Below, in pieces: positions 21,536 through 33,365 of a stretch of 64,000 bases of DNA. Source of the stretch: Hermetia illucens (lineage: Eukaryota; Arthropoda; Insecta; Diptera; Stratiomyidae). The position numbers and the translations under genes were made by a program. Under the pieces are notes generated by a model. That model did no database searches. It had not been told where the DNA came from and saw nothing but the letters and a program-made list of their open reading frames with translations. The stretch spans positions 23,224,001 to 23,288,000 of the forward strand of contig NC_051854.1 of assembly GCF_905115235.1 (NCBI RefSeq), in the 5' to 3' direction. How positions within the stretch are numbered: the first letter of the stretch is position 1; the number at the start of each line of letters is the position of its first letter.

Positions 21536-24230
21536 TGTGAATACCATGCTGATCCCAAGCCCAGGTAAATAAAGAGGGGTCGAAGCAACGCCTTTAGTAC
21601 TATTGCTAGTAAAACCCGTGATCGAAAGTGAGACAAAAAGTAGAGGTGGATGTCCAGTTTAGTTGAGATAACTCCACCACACTGCATCCTACCTGACCAC
21701 ACCCCTTCGTGAAGGAGTTTAAGTAAAGATGGATGACCAGTTTAGTTGAGATAACTCCACCACACTGTATCCTACCTGACCACACTCCTTCGTGAAGGTG
21801 TTTAATTTCTAAATCAATTGACCTCTTCTTCCAGGTTAGAGGTTTTGGAGCGATGGACTTACAGCCCGTTATCCACAAAACAAACAAACAACATGTACAG
21901 AGATAGAACGATCAGCCTCGGACAGGACCGATACCACGGAAAAAAACCGTGCAAATGCCAGCAAGTACAAGCTCAGATCTCTGAGCAGTCCAAAAACGGA
22001 GTGGCTACCCGACAAACGACATGAAGTCGCACACCATCTTCAAAAAGAGGAAGGTATCAAGGAGACGTGAGTTTGGAGTCGCTTTTTCGTGGATAGGATT
22101 TGTGTTATCAATGTTATCGATTTCAAGCCTACATACGAAAGATTGTGTGCGCTCCACATCAAAACAAAATTTTTTAATATATGGCTTGACAACATATACG
22201 CCCCAAATAAAGAGCAATTTTACAATCCCATATACGACTCAGTTTCTCCGAATAACATCAAGATATTTCAGCGCCAGCCCATTCACAAAAGGACATAGTT
22301 GTCCCTAGATTACGTTAACAGAGCAACCAACTTCGAAAATTTGAGGTTGGAAAAATAAAAAATGGTTCAATAGGGAAAGAGTTCAAGTCAAAACTGGAAG
22401 AACAATTAGGTAAAATTTACCACAATGTAACGTGGAAGCCCATAAATGGCCAATGGGTTGGATATAAATTCCGGGATGAAGAGAGAAAATTTCGAAAATC
22501 TCCTAGGAGCAGCACATTAATGCAAAGAAACGAAAACATATTGACGAAGAATTAAAGGAAATTGACAACAACATTACGAGCAATAGCAAAAAAAAAACCC
22601 ACAAAGTAGTGAATAGCCTGAGGTGGGCTATCAATCCAAAACCACCCTTTGTATTGGGACGATAGTGAAGCACGTGAGAGATTGGCATCTTATTCCAAAG
22701 AACTCCTTAACCTCTCGCATACGAGAGTCGATCGAGTATAATGAGAATATCGAACTGCCAATATTGGAAGAAATAGAGCCGGTCATCAAACGTCAAAAAA
22801 AGTACAAAGTGACGGGCCTAGTTGGTATTTCCGCTGAAATCATCAAATCAGGTGGTCTAATTATCATGAAAGCTATCCATAATTTGGTTCCATCCATCTG
22901 GAACTAAGAACAAATTCTGCAAGAGTGGTCAAAAAGTGTGATAAGTCCTTTCCACACAGAAAATTGGTTGGCCTGCAAAAATTACAGAAGCATTTAACTA
23001 CTCTGTACATATTATAAAATCTTCACAAAAATACTAGAGAAAAGGGTAAGGTTGTTGGTGAATACCAAGGATGTTTTCAGATTGAAAGATCGACAATTAA
23101 ACGGCTATTTACAGTCAAACAGATATCAGAAGAGTGCTGGGAATTCAACATCAACATACATATGGTAGTATTGTCCGAAATGTACTGTACAAAATAATGC
23201 TTGACTTGGGTATTCCAGCAAAACCAGTACCTTACCAGAATGACAATGTCCCAATTAACATCACAGCTCAGAATTAATAATAGACAGATGCATTTGAAAC
23301 AACCGTCTGGTTAAAGCAAGGAATTAGCTGACTACTCTACTGTTCAATCTGATACTGGACCAGGTGGATTATGGACACAAAAGATACACTGCTGCTCCCA
23401 AATCGTCGCATATACCGACGACATATTCATCATTTCGCGATCTTTCACGTTAATAACCTCCACAAAAATGATCACCAGACAAAATATAACGATTGACCAG
23501 TACAAATTTCTATACATAGGTGTACAATAGACGCAAAATGGAAATGAGGTGAACGAAATAAAATGCAGAATTCAGCTTGCAAACATAGCCTTCTACTCGG
23601 TCCTGCCAATTTTAAAAGCCAGTGTCATACACAGGAAGGCAAAGCTCTGAGTATACAAATCCTTATCATCGATTTGTGTGCTATACAACGGATGTGAAAA
23701 ATGGACCCTAACACAAACTTTTGAAAATCTGGTCAATACCTTCGAGAGTGGAGGAGAAGCTAAACTCTTGTGCTAAACAAGAGGTCGATCAATGGCGAAT
23801 CAGATACAACCATGCGTTGTATTCTCCAAAGTAATCAATCTTCGTATAGACGACACTCAGATAACTAAAAAAGTATTCGAAGGGAGAACAAACCGAAAGA
23901 CAAAAGCCGGTGAAAAAACCCCGAAATTGCAGGGCGAACTCTGTTGACGAAGACAGATTAGATTAAAGGACGCGATTCCTACATTGAGATGGTTGGAGGA
24001 AGGCCATTCTGAACGTCAGGGTCGGGAATGGACTGTAGAGCATCGAAGACGATCGATGGAACAACAATAGTAAAGTCAGTAAACAGAAAATGCATAACCT
24101 GTTTTAAAGCAAACACAAAATCAAGCCAGTGTCTAATGGCTCAACTACCATCCGTACGTATTTAACGTATTCGCGCGAATCGGGATTGACTACGCTGGAA
24201 CCAACCAACGTTCGAAGCACGCACAAATAA
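21536..24230 (+). mobile_element. RTE-type LINE copy 1
   Basis: The 5' leader (CCCAAGCCCAG..., AAAACCCGTGATC) matches the copy at 34.87 kb. The AP-endonuclease follows (VIDFKPTYERLCALHIKTKF and IYAPNKEQFY, about 22120-22220). RT blocks come next (EEIEPVIKRQKKYKVTGLVG near 22770, YTDDIFII near 23410, ITIDQYKFLYIGVQ near 23490), then a C-terminal part (RINDTQ-like, near 23850). Nearly the full element order is present, but with many frame breaks. The leader contains an extra 83 bp tandem copy. Confidence 0.75.
21649..21805 (+). repeat. Tandem direct duplication in the RTE leader (about 83 bp period)
   Basis: The block beginning GATGTCCAGTTTAGTTGAG and ending near CCCTTCGTGAAGG is repeated at 21732 with few differences. 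The sister copy at about 34975-35045 has the block once. Confidence 0.8.
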
Positions 24231-25806
24231 CAATAGAATCAACTTCGCTTTAGCCAATAAGCTGCTAAAGGAGACTGTTACAAATGTGATTATCAGAAGG
24301 GAGGAGAAGGGGGGGAGAAGCTTGTAATATCCAATAGAAATTTATCCCATGAGGAAATCCACATTTTGTAGGGAATTGGGAATCAGTCGTGATGAACGGC
24401 ACTTAATGCGTCTATTGAACGGAAAAGATAAGTACACTGTTAGCCTAAACGCGTAACCACGATGCGCTAAGGCCGGGGCATTTCCTTACTGGTGAACTTC
24501 CCGCGGAACTCATAATAACGTGAGCAGGAAGTAGAGAACTCGTGCAAAAATTAAGGAGGTCATCCCGGAAATCGAATCGAATTTTTTTTTGCATCAATTG
24601 TATCTAGATATAGTGTAGAATATGTGGGCAAAGTGATTTTTTGATATTCGGAGTTGTTTGGAAATTATAGTGTTAACCATGTTATAAGTCACATGCCAGA
24701 TTTATGTCGATCACCGTAATAAAGAGCGTATTTATCAGTCCGAACGATGTTCGAATGACTTCGCTAAAAGGACAAGAACTGAAGCCAAGACTGTACATCT
24801 GTTTTTTGAAGAAACCTAAGGTTAATGAATTAGGTACAGCAGATTAATGGTCAGTTAAGGTTTTATGGTTAAAAATCGCATTCTACTTTTTAGATGCGTT
24901 TTTCTCGAAACTGCATGTTGAAAATTGGCTGCCACCATAGCCCAAAATCCATCCAACCAAATTCTTTGAAATGTTCACGACTTATTCAGAACATATTTCT
25001 ACGGTCCACAAACTAGCACGGCACCAAAAATTTAGCTTTTAATATTTTTTAATAATCCTAGTTTGCGGACTGTAGCCGTCTGTACGTTAAAATGCCGTTT
25101 ACTTTTTTTTCTTTAAGATAATCGCAGCGTCCCCCCCCCCGCAGCGCAGAAAAAAACCTTTTTTTGGAGATGGCAGGAGGAGCAGTTTATACTGCTCTGT
25201 ATTTCAATAACTAACTATGCGATCGGGCTAGAAAAATTACTATGCACGCTCAAGATATTAATAAATCTATGGTGAAAAATTCGTATTTGTATCTTTATCC
25301 AGTTCTTCACAAAAAAATTCTAAAAAAACCCAAAAAAAACGGCGTTCGCACAGGATGACCCCCTAAAAACGCCAATTCTAGCAACGATAGAACCTAGAGT
25401 ATCTAAGTCCTTGCAACAATAAATTTGCATACGTATATAAATTAAGGAATTTGGCAAGTAAGTAAAAAGTTTGTATGTATATATGTATGTAAATGAGTTT
25501 CAAAATTGTTAAGGTTGTTCAAGTAACCGGAGGCTAACTTTTTCGCCGAAGTTTGCGATGAGTGTGCCCAAATGCTTGAAACATCCAACATTCATTTGAC
25601 TCTATGCCAGTTTTGATTTTGTGAATCATAACATCATAAAAGAGATCCAATGTGAAAAATATATGTAAATCTTGAAGGCATTAATGGAATTTACAATTCG
25701 CCAATACAGCATTTGTAAAACTTCATTACTTCTGAAAATTTTAGGCAAGCAGGTATAGCTGAAGTCTAAAATGAAAAACAAATTATTAATTTGGTGTTCA
25801 ATTATC
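24231..25806. other. No gene recognised
   Basis: Low-complexity AT-rich DNA with a C10 run at about 25131 and A-rich stretches. It lies downstream of the RTE copy and beyond the 3' end of the cuticle gene. Confidence 0.5.
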
Positions 25807-25812
25807 TTTATT
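25807..25812 (-). terminator. Poly(A) signal of the cuticle protein gene
   Basis: AATAAA on the minus strand, 140 bases after the stop at 25953. Confidence 0.55.
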
Positions 25813-25952
25813 TGGTAGAAAATGCAAAAACAACACGTCGAAGCGTTACGAAATCCGCCTAACACGTCTATTATATCATTTCATCATGGTAATCATCTTT
25901 CGTGACACACCTTAGACAGATCTCAGATAGAAAATAGAAAACCCGTAGGTGA

Positions 25953-26141
25953 CTAATGTTGGTAATGTTGTTCGTCATAGCCTAAGTGATTCGCTTCCGA
26001 GGTTGCTTCGAAGGCCGCACGCTCAGCTTCCCGTTCTGCACCGATTCTAGCATGTTCGGATGCAATTTTCTCGAACAAAGCGGCATGATAGGCTTTACGG
26101 TGAGCTACGGCTGCACTGTCTACAGGAGCGGCTGCCGGTTG
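25953..26141 (-). CDS. Cuticular protein gene, last exon
   Basis: Acceptor TTTCCAG ends at 26142. 62 codons rich in Ala, His and Glu end with DEQHYQH and a TAG stop. Confidence 0.8.
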   Translation of the reverse strand, partial: QPAAAPVDSAAVAHRKAYHAALFEKIASEHARIGAEREAERAAFEATSEANHLGYDEQHYQH

Positions 26142-26751
26142 CTGGAAATTATCATAAATAAATAATTTGCATATCTTAAGCTTGTTTGTGAAATGTTCTT
26201 CCTGTTTCAAACGCGATGTTAGAGATACATAGGCTTAAAACTAACAGATACCCATATTCCAGCAATTAAGAAGGTTAGAAGAAGCGGAAATAAATTAGCA
26301 ACATTCAACCATTCAAATATAAATTCTCCACAAATTTACTTACAAAACTAATTGTTGGATCCTGATGAGATGCAGCGATTCTGTGGTAGAGATCCAAATG
26401 TTTGGCAGTAGCGAGTTTAACTGCCTCAGTATCTTGTGGCTCATGGCTCAAGGCGGGGTGGAATCCATATTGGTCAGCTACATATTCGACGGTACGAAGC
26501 TCATTGCGAGGATCAACATAAGCGAATTTGCCACGGACAGTACCGCTTCCATCTGAAACTTCGGTGTGGCTACGATCTGTATGATTTGGATAGCGACCGG
26601 CGGTATAACTGAAAACATATGGCCGTGGTGGTGGAGGGGGTGTTGATGTCCTCAAATGTTGTTCATGTTCATAACCTTCTCCAGGATGTTGATGTCCCAA
26701 TATGTGTGAAACATCTGCTAGTGCCAGAGAAATTAGGCAAGAGAGTGCTAC
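25953..26751 (-). CDS. Cuticular protein with Rebers-Riddiford chitin-binding domain (first exon missing)
   Basis: Secreted structural protein that binds chitin fibres. Two exons are seen: 26751-26344 and 26141-25953, joined in phase 0 (donor GTAAGT, acceptor TTCCAG). Exon 2 opens with the hydrophobic end of a signal peptide (VALSCLISLALA). The mature start is DVSHILGHQH, then a His-rich stretch and PPPPPRPY. The R&R domain follows (YVFSYTAGRYPN, DGSGTVRGKFAYVDPRNE, RTVEYVADQYGFHP, then SHEP). After it come helical Ala/His-rich segments (TEAVKLATAKHLDLYHRIAASH and, in exon 3, AVAHRKAYHAALFEKIASEH). The seen part is 198 residues. The start Met must be in a short 5' exon, as is usual for this family, upstream at >26752. 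It was not located. No breaks seen. Confidence 0.85.
26344..26751 (-). CDS. Cuticular protein gene, exon with R&R domain
   Basis: Acceptor TTTTCAG ends at 26752 and the donor GTAAGTAA starts at 26343. 136 codons carry the signal-peptide end and the complete R&R domain. Confidence 0.85.
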
Positions 26752-27935
26752 CTGAAAATCGACAGAGTGAACAATCTAAGTAAGTATCGATTAAACTCTC
26801 CATTTCTAACCTTATACGAATTCTATTATCAGTAAATGAACTGATTCCCAAAAGTTCAAAAAACGAGGTTGAAAATCAGGTATCTGTTGACACGGACAAT
26901 TTTTGAAACTATTCTGTAAGTTGGTCGTGTTATAACCATATCAGAGTTTAAATGGCAGGGAGAGTTATATGTTCCTTTGTTTGCATTGTACCAAGAAGCT
27001 GACAATACCTGCAATCCACATCTGAATTTGCAATAGTATGTGCCAGGAAAAAAAGAGGTTTCAATTGCGCAAAAGCCAATGGCACCTGTGCTATCTGAAG
27101 GAAGCCCTGAAGCGGGAAGAGTAGAGTCAGAAAAGAAGAGGAGCAGCAAAATTCAACCCGAGGCAGAATAACGAGAATTCAAGACTAACGCTAAGAAGGA
27201 GAAAGCCTCGGGCAAGCAACAAGCGAAGGTAGGATCCAGGATGTGTAGCGTTAGCTGTGCCAGCGTGTTCAAACATATTAAAGTGGCAATTCTACTCGTG
27301 AGGATTGAAAGATAGTCGAAATGCTTATTGTTGAATAAATATGTATGAATGGAAAGATCAAGACTAGTGCTGGTGAACCGAGCAGAAGGCCAGAATAGCT
27401 TATGATCAGAGTTACCAAGCCAGAGGGAGTGCAACTTTCCGTGCTGAGGGGGACATGACAGAGACGCAAATGTTGACAATCAAGCCACAACAAAGAAAAG
27501 AGAAAGGCTCCCTGATCTCATGATTGCCAAAATGAGAGCCCCATACACAGCTTTCAAGAGGATTCAGAAGCAAGGTGGAGGACAAAAAAAAATTGCTCAC
27601 GATCGAAGTGAGTTACTGGTCGTTGGTGGTAATCAAGAATAGAAAATGCCGGATCTATTATAAATGTCCATTATCCCTGTGCATGTGCACAAGGAGCAAT
27701 CGAAAGATACGTTTGAAGGTACATCGGGTGAAAGCCCTAACAATAAACCAGAAAGAATCACTGATATGATGGAAGCTGACAAGGCAGCAAGACCAGATGC
27801 AAGAGTTTCTGGCGAAGAGAGGAGAGAGTACTATAATCCAATGAATGAGCAAACCAATAAATTTCAAGCAAAAATATGCACCATAAACAAGAGTATTCAT
27901 TCCAACACTTCACTACGCACTTGAGGAGGGCGATC
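26752..27935. other. No gene recognised; intron or upstream of the cuticle gene
   Basis: Several open frames of 60-108 codons on both strands (for example 27153-27479 minus, 27664-27924 plus) have no recognisable domain. The plus strand near 27080-27250 is rich in Lys/Glu codons like a LINE ORF1 relic. The missing first exon of the cuticle gene may lie here. Confidence 0.4.
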
Positions 27936-27939
27936 ACAT

Positions 27940-28312
27940 ATGAGTTTGCAAGGGGCTCATTTGAAGTGGCTGCCACGAAGCCTCACCGAAGGTAATTTGG
28001 TACTCTGGCAACCAAGATCGCTCTCTGAGAGCATATGTTCCAAAAGAATTCCTGGGGGATGTGCTCTCAGCCCAGTTATTTGCGGTTGTCCCCATTGTGG
28101 GAATTTTCTGGTGGTTATGCCCACAGCGTGAAATTGTTATGTGCAATTCAGGCGCCACCCCTCTTAGTTGCGCAAGAGATATTATGTTAGATAAGCCTCG
28201 CATGCACTGGTATAAATGCTGAACCTGCACTCAGTATAAACGAGTGCCGCTGTGCCAATGACGGCGGGGCCATGCTACAAGGTAGGTAGTCACGTTAAAC
28301 CCTCAGTACCTT
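27940..28312 (+). repeat. Dispersed repeat of unknown class, copy A
   Basis: Shares its order of blocks with 34772-34389 (minus) and 53527-53963 (plus): TCATTTGAAGTGGC, GAAGCCTCACCGAAGGT, a GCGGTTG.CCCC..TGGGA block, TGGTATAAATGCTGA..CTGCACT and GTTAAACCCTC. It has no long open frame. It may be the 5' leader of a LINE. Confidence 0.6.
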
Positions 28313-28424
28313 CATTTAAACCTTCAAACAAACTAAAGGAAGCAGAATATTGCAATAGTAATCAAAAGCAGAGAAAGAATCCTCCTGTGGAATCTGTAAG
28401 TACACGACCAAGAAAGAAGAAGAA

Positions 28425-28645
28425 CAGTTGCAATCGCAATAGAAGGTCGAGGTTCATATCTCACTGGCGATAGAGAGAACTGTATCGAGATTGAAAGTCC
28501 CATACCAGTCGACTCTGATGTGAATGAGTTAAATCAGACACCCACATTGCCCACTAATGTACCGTTACGGTCTTGAATGAAGTTTTCTGACATGCTTTAA
28601 GGTCTAGATCCCATAGATTGTTGGCCAACAATTGCCATTATATTT
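28425..28645 (+). mobile_element. tRNA-derived SINE, 5'-truncated copy
   Basis: Matches the complete SINE at 36450-36744 from its B box on (AGGTTCATATCTCACTGG). It also shares the ATACCAGTCGACTC and TGAATGAGT blocks and the ACGGTCTTGAATGAAGT end block. It ends against the mariner at about 28646. Confidence 0.7.
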
Positions 28646-29760
28646 TAGATGTATAACTTTGCTTTCGTCGTTTTTCGATAGATGGCTTTAGAGAGAGAGA
28701 AGAGATGTCGGGCCTAAAGTGTCATTTGGCAACTTTATATATCTATCGAAAGCACCACTTCCAAACATAAGTGATTTTGTACTCGCTTCATGTATTTTTA
28801 ATCGTTTTAAAATGTCAGTTCACGTGCCAAATTCCCGTCATCTGTGGGAAGTTTTACTTTACCCTTTTAATTGAAAGAAATCAGCGGCTGAGGCTCATCG
28901 AATGCTCTTGGATACGTATGGAAAGGTATCTATTGATGAAAGCACGTGTCGTGAACGGTTTAAATGCTTCAAGAACGGTGATTTCAACGCCGAAGACCGG
29001 CATGGCGGTGGAAGGGAAAAGTGTTTGAAGATGACGAGTTGACGACTTCACTCGACGAAGAATCGTGCCAAACCCAAGAAGAGTTGGCGGAATCATTGCA
29101 TATGAGCCAGCCAGCCATTTCTAAGCGCCCTAAATCCTTGGGAATGGTTTAGAAGCAAGGAAATTGGGTGCCGTATGAGTTGAAGTTGATGGACGTTGAA
29201 CGGCGTTTGTTTGCTTGTGAATAACTGCCTCAAAGGCAACGACGGAAAGGATTTCAGCACCGTATCGTGCCTGGAGACAAAAAGTGGATTCACTACGATA
29301 ATCCCAAACGCAAATCATGGGGTTTGCCCGGCCATGCTTCCACTTCGGAAGCCATACCCAATATTCTATACTCCAAGGTTATGCTTTGCATTTGGTGGGA
29401 CCAGCTCGATGTAGTTTACTACGAACTGATAAAATTGAGTGAAACCATTACAGGCGAACGATATCGAACTCAACTGATGCATTTGAGACGGGCACTAAAA
29501 GAAATACGGCCTCAGTTCGAAGAAAGCAACAATAAAGTGATTTTGCTGCACGACAATTCTCGACCCCATGTGGCACGACCGGTGAAAACGTACTTGGAAG
29601 CTCTACCCCATCCGTACTTTCCTGACATTGCTCCATCTGATTACGACCTTTTCCGATCAATGGCGCACGACGATGAAACTTGCTGTTACCGATATTGAAA
29701 ACCTAAGCGAACGACTATGCACTCTTCGCGTTCCATGGAAATTTCAGAATATAAGCTTCG
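28646..29760 (+). mobile_element. Mariner (mauritiana-like), decayed, 3'-truncated
   Basis: A 5' untranslated region (GATGTATAACTTTGCTTTCG) precedes an ATG at about 28812. The helix-turn-helix part follows in several frames (SAAEAHRMLLDTYGKVSIDE, CQTQEELAESLHMSQPAISK). A 143-codon frame (29267-29698) then has KKWIHYDNPKRKSWG, LCIWWDQLDVVYYELI, LLHDNSRPHVARPVK and FPDIAPSDYDLFRSMAH. The second and third Asp are only 28 residues apart instead of 34, so a short in-frame deletion has removed part of the core. The 3' end and right inverted repeat were not recognised. Confidence 0.8.
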
Positions 29761-30260
29761 TTAACATTCTACATGGAAAGAGCCCTCCAAGACTATCCTA
29801 GGTACAATATTAAAATCATACTTGAAGATTTTAACAGCTAAATAGGAACAGAACCCGTATTCAGACGATACGTCGGTACTCTCACCTTACATAAAACTAC
29901 CAAAGATAACGGACTGCTGATTGTTTAACTAGCCATGTAACGCGAAATGGTTGTTGAGAATCTGGTTTGCGTATTAAGAGATCCACAAACAAACACTGGT
30001 TTCTTCAGACAGGATCACTTTCTGCCAAATTGGCCTTAATGAATGTCAGAACATATAGGGTGGCCCATATAGACTCGGATCACTATGTCGTTAGGATGGT
30101 TCTCTAGGGTCAAACAACAATACTATCTCGACTCCCTTTAATAATCAGGTGCGAATAAACACTGAAGCCATCGTAACTACGTAACATCTACGAGGGTTCT
30201 TTTAAAAATAAGGTTCTCAACGCTGTATATTTGCCGCCCGTCGGACTAGGCGAAATTTGA
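29761..30260 (+). mobile_element. RTE-like LINE, endonuclease fragment (second RTE family)
   Basis: Pieces read PRYNIKIILEDFNS.IGTEPVFRR (about 29795-29865), YVGTLTLHKTTKDNGLLIV (about 29869-29927), and further endonuclease-end sequence to about 30170. The element seems to resume at 30790 after the mariner-like insertion. Confidence 0.65.
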
Positions 30261-30289
30261 CAAAACTGTTTTGGTCGCTGGTTCTCTCA

Positions 30290-30790
30290 CCACTGATTCC
30301 AACAAGAATAGCCTATCTGCGACGGTTAGTACCAGGCTGACAGCCATCCACGATGGAGCCCCCCATCGCCGTCATCGCCATTTGCGAAATTCGTGCGATC
30401 ATCCGATTTTTGCATGCAAAAAAGTTACTACCTAAAGAAATCCGTCGTGCCATTACGTTACTCCGGAAAAAAAAAACAACAATCTCGCTAATGGAAAGAC
30501 ACCGGTTCGCCCAAACCAAAGAAGTTTAAGCAGTAGCTGTCAGCTACAAAAGTCATGGCAACGGTGTTTTGGGACCGGCCTGGTGTACTGCTTATCGAGT
30601 TTATGACTAGAGAGACCACAGTAAACTCGACAAGTTATTGCGAGACTTTGAAAAAGCTTAGACGGGCAATCCAAAATCGTCGTAGGGGAAAACTTACCAA
30701 AGGCGTAAGACTACACCACGACAATGCGCGTCCGCATGTCTCGCAATTTATTGACATACAAACCATAAGCCACCAGGAGCCGATGTAAAT
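30290..30790 (+). mobile_element. Mariner-like transposase relic nested in an RTE LINE
   Basis: The N-terminal helix-turn-helix part (ICEIRAIIRFLHAKKLLPKEI, about 30380-30440) is followed by MATVFWDRPGVLLIEFMTRE (30555-30614) and VNSTSYCETLKKLRRAIQ. Next comes LHHDNARPHVSQF (about 30710-30750), the second catalytic Asp box. The central part and the third catalytic block are missing. Inverted repeats were not identified. Confidence 0.7.
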
Positions 30791-31700
30791 ACAGCCGATT
30801 TGATTAAATATGGAAGCGAACAATTACACCAAACCGTTCATGAACTTATGCGCAAGGTTCGGGACAGCGATTCAACGTCTGTTGAACGGCAACGAAGCAT
30901 TATCTACCCTACACATAAAAAAGGAGATATCACGCTGTGCAGCAATTATAAAGGTATAACTCCCTCGTTTCTTCCTACTGCTATGCCAGATAGCTTACAC
31001 GTCCAGAGTATTGTTGGCCCATAGCAAAGAAGGTTCATTCTAGACAAATCAGTGGCAGATATCTGCACCACGGATGGAGAAACTGTTGGAATATGACGAT
31101 TAATTGCACCATGTTTCCATCGATTTCAAAGCCACCTATGATAGCATATCCAGGGTAAAACTGCACACGGCGATGAGAGAATTCGGCACCCCGACAAAAC
31201 TAATAAAACTGACTAGGCGCTCTAAACGTCTCTTAGCTTAGCGTATAGCTCCTACTGTACAAGACAGTGATTTACGATACCAGTCCTCATGTATACCTCT
31301 GAAACTTGGATTCTTAACAAGAAAAATTGCTAACTCTTAGCCACGTCCGGGAAGAGAAGCGAAATTTTCGATCCCCTACAGAAGGGTAAACGATTCTGTA
31401 ACTCATATAACGAAATTTATGAGCGATACTACGATCGTTTGATCATGGATAAAATTCGGCTCAATAAGCTACGATGGGTGGTCACCCAATTCGTATGGGT
31501 GAGGATGATCCAGCGCAGAAAGGCTACGGTATAAAAAGAAGACGCAGTTGACCCTGCCTCAGATGAAGCGATGGCATTTGCCAGGACGACAAACAGCTGT
31601 TAAGGATATCGGATTGATAAGCCTGAACGCAAAACTGAGAAGTCTGAAATCCTTACTAAGGCAGGCATAGACCGAACACCAGTTATTGCGAGGTTCTTGG
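30791..31700 (+). mobile_element. RTE-like LINE, RT and C-terminal part (second RTE family)
   Basis: Reads IKYGSEQLHQTVHELMRKV (about 30803-30859), an IIYPTHKKGDITLCSNYKGIT block (30898-30960), and QRRFI.DKSVADICT (about 31025-31070). An ETWILNKKN piece follows, then DKIRLNKLRWV (about 31446-31480) and LTKAGIDRTPVIA (about 31650-31690). The RT core is internally deleted. The last bases resemble the 3' end at 45.1 kb. Confidence 0.7.
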
Positions 31701-31839
31701 TGCCGAAAAATGCATAAGGATCATCACCGAGGACACTACGTATAAAATTTCGTCTTCGTATACATCCGAGAATAATGTCCAGCACACAAGTACAGCAGGA
31801 AAATACATCTAGGAGAACATTGAACACCAGGCGCAAGGT

Positions 31840-33365
31840 AACGACCTAAATTTTTTTATCGGTGACAGAACTGGTCAATATACAGTGCACAATGATGCTC
31901 AGACACAAGCCGAAAATGGCAGATCAAGCATTCATCAGAATGTCTACCTAAGACGCTGAAAGTATAAATTATAATTGAATGATAAAACAGGTAAGAGCAG
32001 TAGAAGCAAAGAAGTTGAGGACAGGTTATAGAATTAGGAAAACAACAATATAAATGCTGGTAATTTGGATATGTTGACGATAATACAACTTATGGTGGTC
32101 AGGAGCGCAAACAGGGGAAAATAAAAAATGATAGCATAAGCACGGAATTCAAATTTTATAAGATTTCCCGAAAAAAAACCGGTACAGAAGCAATAACTTA
32201 AGGTAACGATGAAATTGAAGACACTCCTTCTACGCAGGGTCGAAAGTTTTCGATGATGGATGAAGAGCAGCTGGAGCGGTGTCCTACTTGATTCGAAAGG
32301 TGTTAATGTACCATAGTTGGTACAGGAGGATCGATGCAGGACAGTGCATAACTTAAGGCTACGCGCCAAACTCAAGGGTACATACAAAACTGTATGTCTC
32401 CAACAACCACTCGTATCCGAATTGCGATTTTTTATGCAAAAAGAAAGGCCGATTATTGTCCCATGCTTGTTCTTGGAATTAGGTTTCATATTTTTGGAAC
32501 GAATTCCACAGGTGAATAAATCTGAATCATATAGATTTAGATTTAGTCACAAATTAGAAGTTAGATTGCAGAAATTTTATAGAACTTACCCCTTTCACAT
32601 TTAAATTATGTTAACCTTGGGTAGTATCAAGTTAAGAATACACAAATAAATTTATTTATCAAAGGCATCAAAAACGAGAAAATCCACACAAGGTTATATC
32701 AAAACGTGAGAAATAACAAATTCTGAATATTAATCCCCATTTTTTTAAAGAATTTGAGAAACTGCTTTTGTGATTTCAACACTCTTCTAACATATATAGT
32801 TGCAGAAACTCCTGGTTAAGATTAATGTAAATAATATAAATTATTCATCAGAAAAGAATTGCTGAGAGTTGAGGAATTAATTCACTTCCATTTAACTCAA
32901 TTACGAAGGCAAATATGTATGAAACGCGTAGACTGTACGTTCGATGAAAAATTCGAGCAAATCCCTACACGGGAATCAGACACAATTACAGATTGCCAAT
33001 AAAGCGCCGAAGGGTCGCAATGCACTTTCCAGAATGCATACAGATCAAAATACGAATTACTATTTACAGAAATGCATTCAACAGTCCCGATTCCATACTA
33101 TCAATCCACAGACCACAAATTAAGCAATTGAGGGCAGATAAACAAGTCTTACGTAGCATTACATCACACGACCGTGGTAAAGTTATTGCCGATGGAGTCA
33201 ACTGGAATTCGCACTCTGGACCAGATGGTGGAGTGGATGCAAAATGCGTTATAGCAAACGCATATCAATGGAACACCAACAATGTGAAATAGTAAAATTA
33301 TCCATTCACACACACGCCACACTGAACTTACCAATTGCACAACAATCTTCATTTTTACTTTTCAC
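31840..33365. other. No gene recognised
   Basis: AT-rich. The 151-codon minus-strand frame at 32034-32489 is the longest, with a hydrophobic C-terminal half, but it matches no family known to me and may be chance. Confidence 0.4.

Noticed and set aside
25131-25140. Poly-C tract as a structural element
   Set aside because: A single ten-base run with no partner. It looks like simple sequence.
26669-26851. The missing first exon of the cuticle gene
   Set aside because: This frame runs through the acceptor in a different frame from the signal peptide, so it cannot supply the start.
32034-32489. A chemoreceptor-like gene
   Set aside because: 151 codons with one hydrophobic half only. It lacks the TYhhhhhQF-type receptor ending and splice signals, so it was left unassigned.
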